Source: Burkholderiaceae bacterium
GTDB taxonomy: Bacteria; Pseudomonadota; Gammaproteobacteria; Burkholderiales; Burkholderiaceae_C
Reading direction: 5' to 3'
Length of the DNA: 6,600 nucleotides
Assembly (NCBI GenBank): GCA_031256125.1
Contig: JAIRRE010000117.1
Location: 1-6,600 of the forward strand
Position numbers and translations under genes: made by a program. The notes beneath the pieces are model-generated. The model did no database searches. It was not told the origin of the DNA and worked only from the letters and a program-made list of their open reading frames with translations. Below, piece after piece: positions 5,941 through 6,600 of this stretch (its first letter is position 1; each line of letters begins with the position of its first letter).

Positions 5941-6600
5941 GTGGCACTGCGAATGTTTATCGTATCGGTAGCGACAATGCTATGGGTAATGGATATAACC
6001 CTCGATGCGCATGCCCAGGCTACTCCCTTGACGTCAAGCGTAACCGCTGGTGCGGGTACCTCTAACGTCTCTGCAACTGCAACCCCAAATCCTGCTGTCC
6101 TTGTTGATACTAGCGCCGGTTCATTCGCAAGCGCCAAGACCGTTCCGCATTTTGTTTCAGGCTATGTCACTATGAGCGACGGTGGAATAACAAACTGGGT
6201 CACAGTGAATTTTAATTTTAATCCAACAGCGTTAAGTCCTAGTTATGATCCGGATCAGGCGCAAATCATACAAGTGACATGTGTTGCCGATAATGGCGGC
6301 GATTGTAGCAACGCTTATTTGATCGGTTTTGATGGAACCAATACTTATGAATTAATAGCGGCCGGGAATATCGGTAGCATTGCATCGGCAAACGGAGCTG
6401 ATGATCCAAATATTAACCAGAATTCAATTGGATTTTTCGCCACTTCACCAGGCACTTATACACTTACCTTCAATGTATATCAGATGCCGGTTGCATCGTA
6501 TGCTACCCCAACTAAAAGTGATTGGGCTGCAGGAACCATCCTAGGAACCAGCAGTATTTCTATTACGGTTGGTGGGCAGGTAGCACTCGCGGCTTCGACC
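5941..6600 (+). CDS. Secreted beta-rich protein of unknown family, low GC, right end cut
   Basis: This frame is open from 5851 to the right edge. From the GTG at 5941 there are 220 codons with no stop. The N-terminus looks like a signal peptide: MALR, then a hydrophobic run (FIVSVATMLWVM, residues 6-17) and an AHA|QA cleavage site after residue 25. An ATG at 5953 would drop the only positive n-region charge. Neither start has a good ribosome site. The mature part opens with a Ser/Thr/Ala-rich linker (27-66). It continues with alternating beta-like segments (WVTVNFNFN, GTYTLTFNVYQM, SSISITVGG) rich in Asn, Gly and Thr. One close Cys pair (114 and 122, VTCVADNGGDCS) could form a disulphide. This is the composition of an exported beta-sandwich or adhesin-like domain, but I recognise no family. 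Base and codon use differ sharply from the genes to the left. The start remains unsure and the C-terminus (anchor, sorting signal, further repeats) is outside the window. Confidence 0.7.
   Translation, partial: MALRMFIVSVATMLWVMDITLDAHAQATPLTSSVTAGAGTSNVSATATPNPAVLVDTSAGSFASAKTVPHFVSGYVTMSDGGITNWVTVNFNFNPTALSPSYDPDQAQIIQVTCVADNGGDCSNAYLIGFDGTNTYELIAAGNIGSIASANGADDPNINQNSIGFFATSPGTYTLTFNVYQMPVASYATPTKSDWAAGTILGTSSISITVGGQVALAAST

Noticed and set aside
5847..6137. 96-codon minus-strand frame opposite the secreted protein
   Set aside because: It is the antisense shadow of the plus-strand frame, which has a signal peptide and continues to the edge.
1..6600. CRISPR array, insertion sequence, tRNA or rRNA gene
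   Set aside because: No spaced direct repeats, transposase frame or RNA-gene signatures were seen on either strand.

Overview
The window looks like part of the chromosome of a GC-rich proteobacterium, most likely a betaproteobacterium of the Burkholderiales type. This rests on the recognisable residues of the encoded proteins and on GC content of roughly 60-65% over most of the window (one 60-base stretch inside prfA, 5221-5280, is 80% GC by hand count). No taxon can be fixed from this sequence alone.

Region 1 (1-3147, minus strand) is an operon for the lower part of the protocatechuate 4,5-cleavage (meta-cleavage) pathway. In transcription order it holds a ModA-like periplasmic-binding-fold protein with no signal peptide, 4-oxalomesaconate hydratase (ligJ), 4-carboxy-4-hydroxy-2-oxoadipate aldolase (ligK) and 2-pyrone-4,6-dicarboxylate lactonase (ligI, running off the left edge). 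Together these turn 2-pyrone-4,6-dicarboxylate into pyruvate and oxaloacetate. The ring-cleaving dioxygenase (LigAB), the dehydrogenase (LigC) and the oxalomesaconate tautomerase (LigU) are not in the window. They may lie beyond position 1 or elsewhere.

Region 2 (3148-4231) is a 175-bp divergent control region with two short palindromes, followed by a plus-strand LysR-type regulator. It is the obvious candidate regulator of the operon, in the manner of LigR/PmdR. The 139-bp convergent gap after it carries nested inverted repeats but no classic T-tailed terminator.

Region 3 (4371-5465, minus strand) is prfA, encoding an intact peptide chain release factor 1. It stands without its usual neighbours hemA and prmC.

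Region 4 (5466-6600) is the least ordinary part. An intergenic stretch of almost 390 bp leads, on the plus strand, to a candidate sigma70 promoter, an 18-bp-paired hairpin whose 3' arm abuts a strong Shine-Dalgarno, and an ATG that opens only a 21-codon frame ending in TAG. In the +1 frame a long open frame then runs to the right edge and encodes a secreted, beta-rich protein of unknown family. Its GC is much lower (37% by hand count over 6181-6240), which suggests recent acquisition. Whether the strong start and the secreted protein belong together (leader peptide, frameshift or sequence error) is the main open question here.
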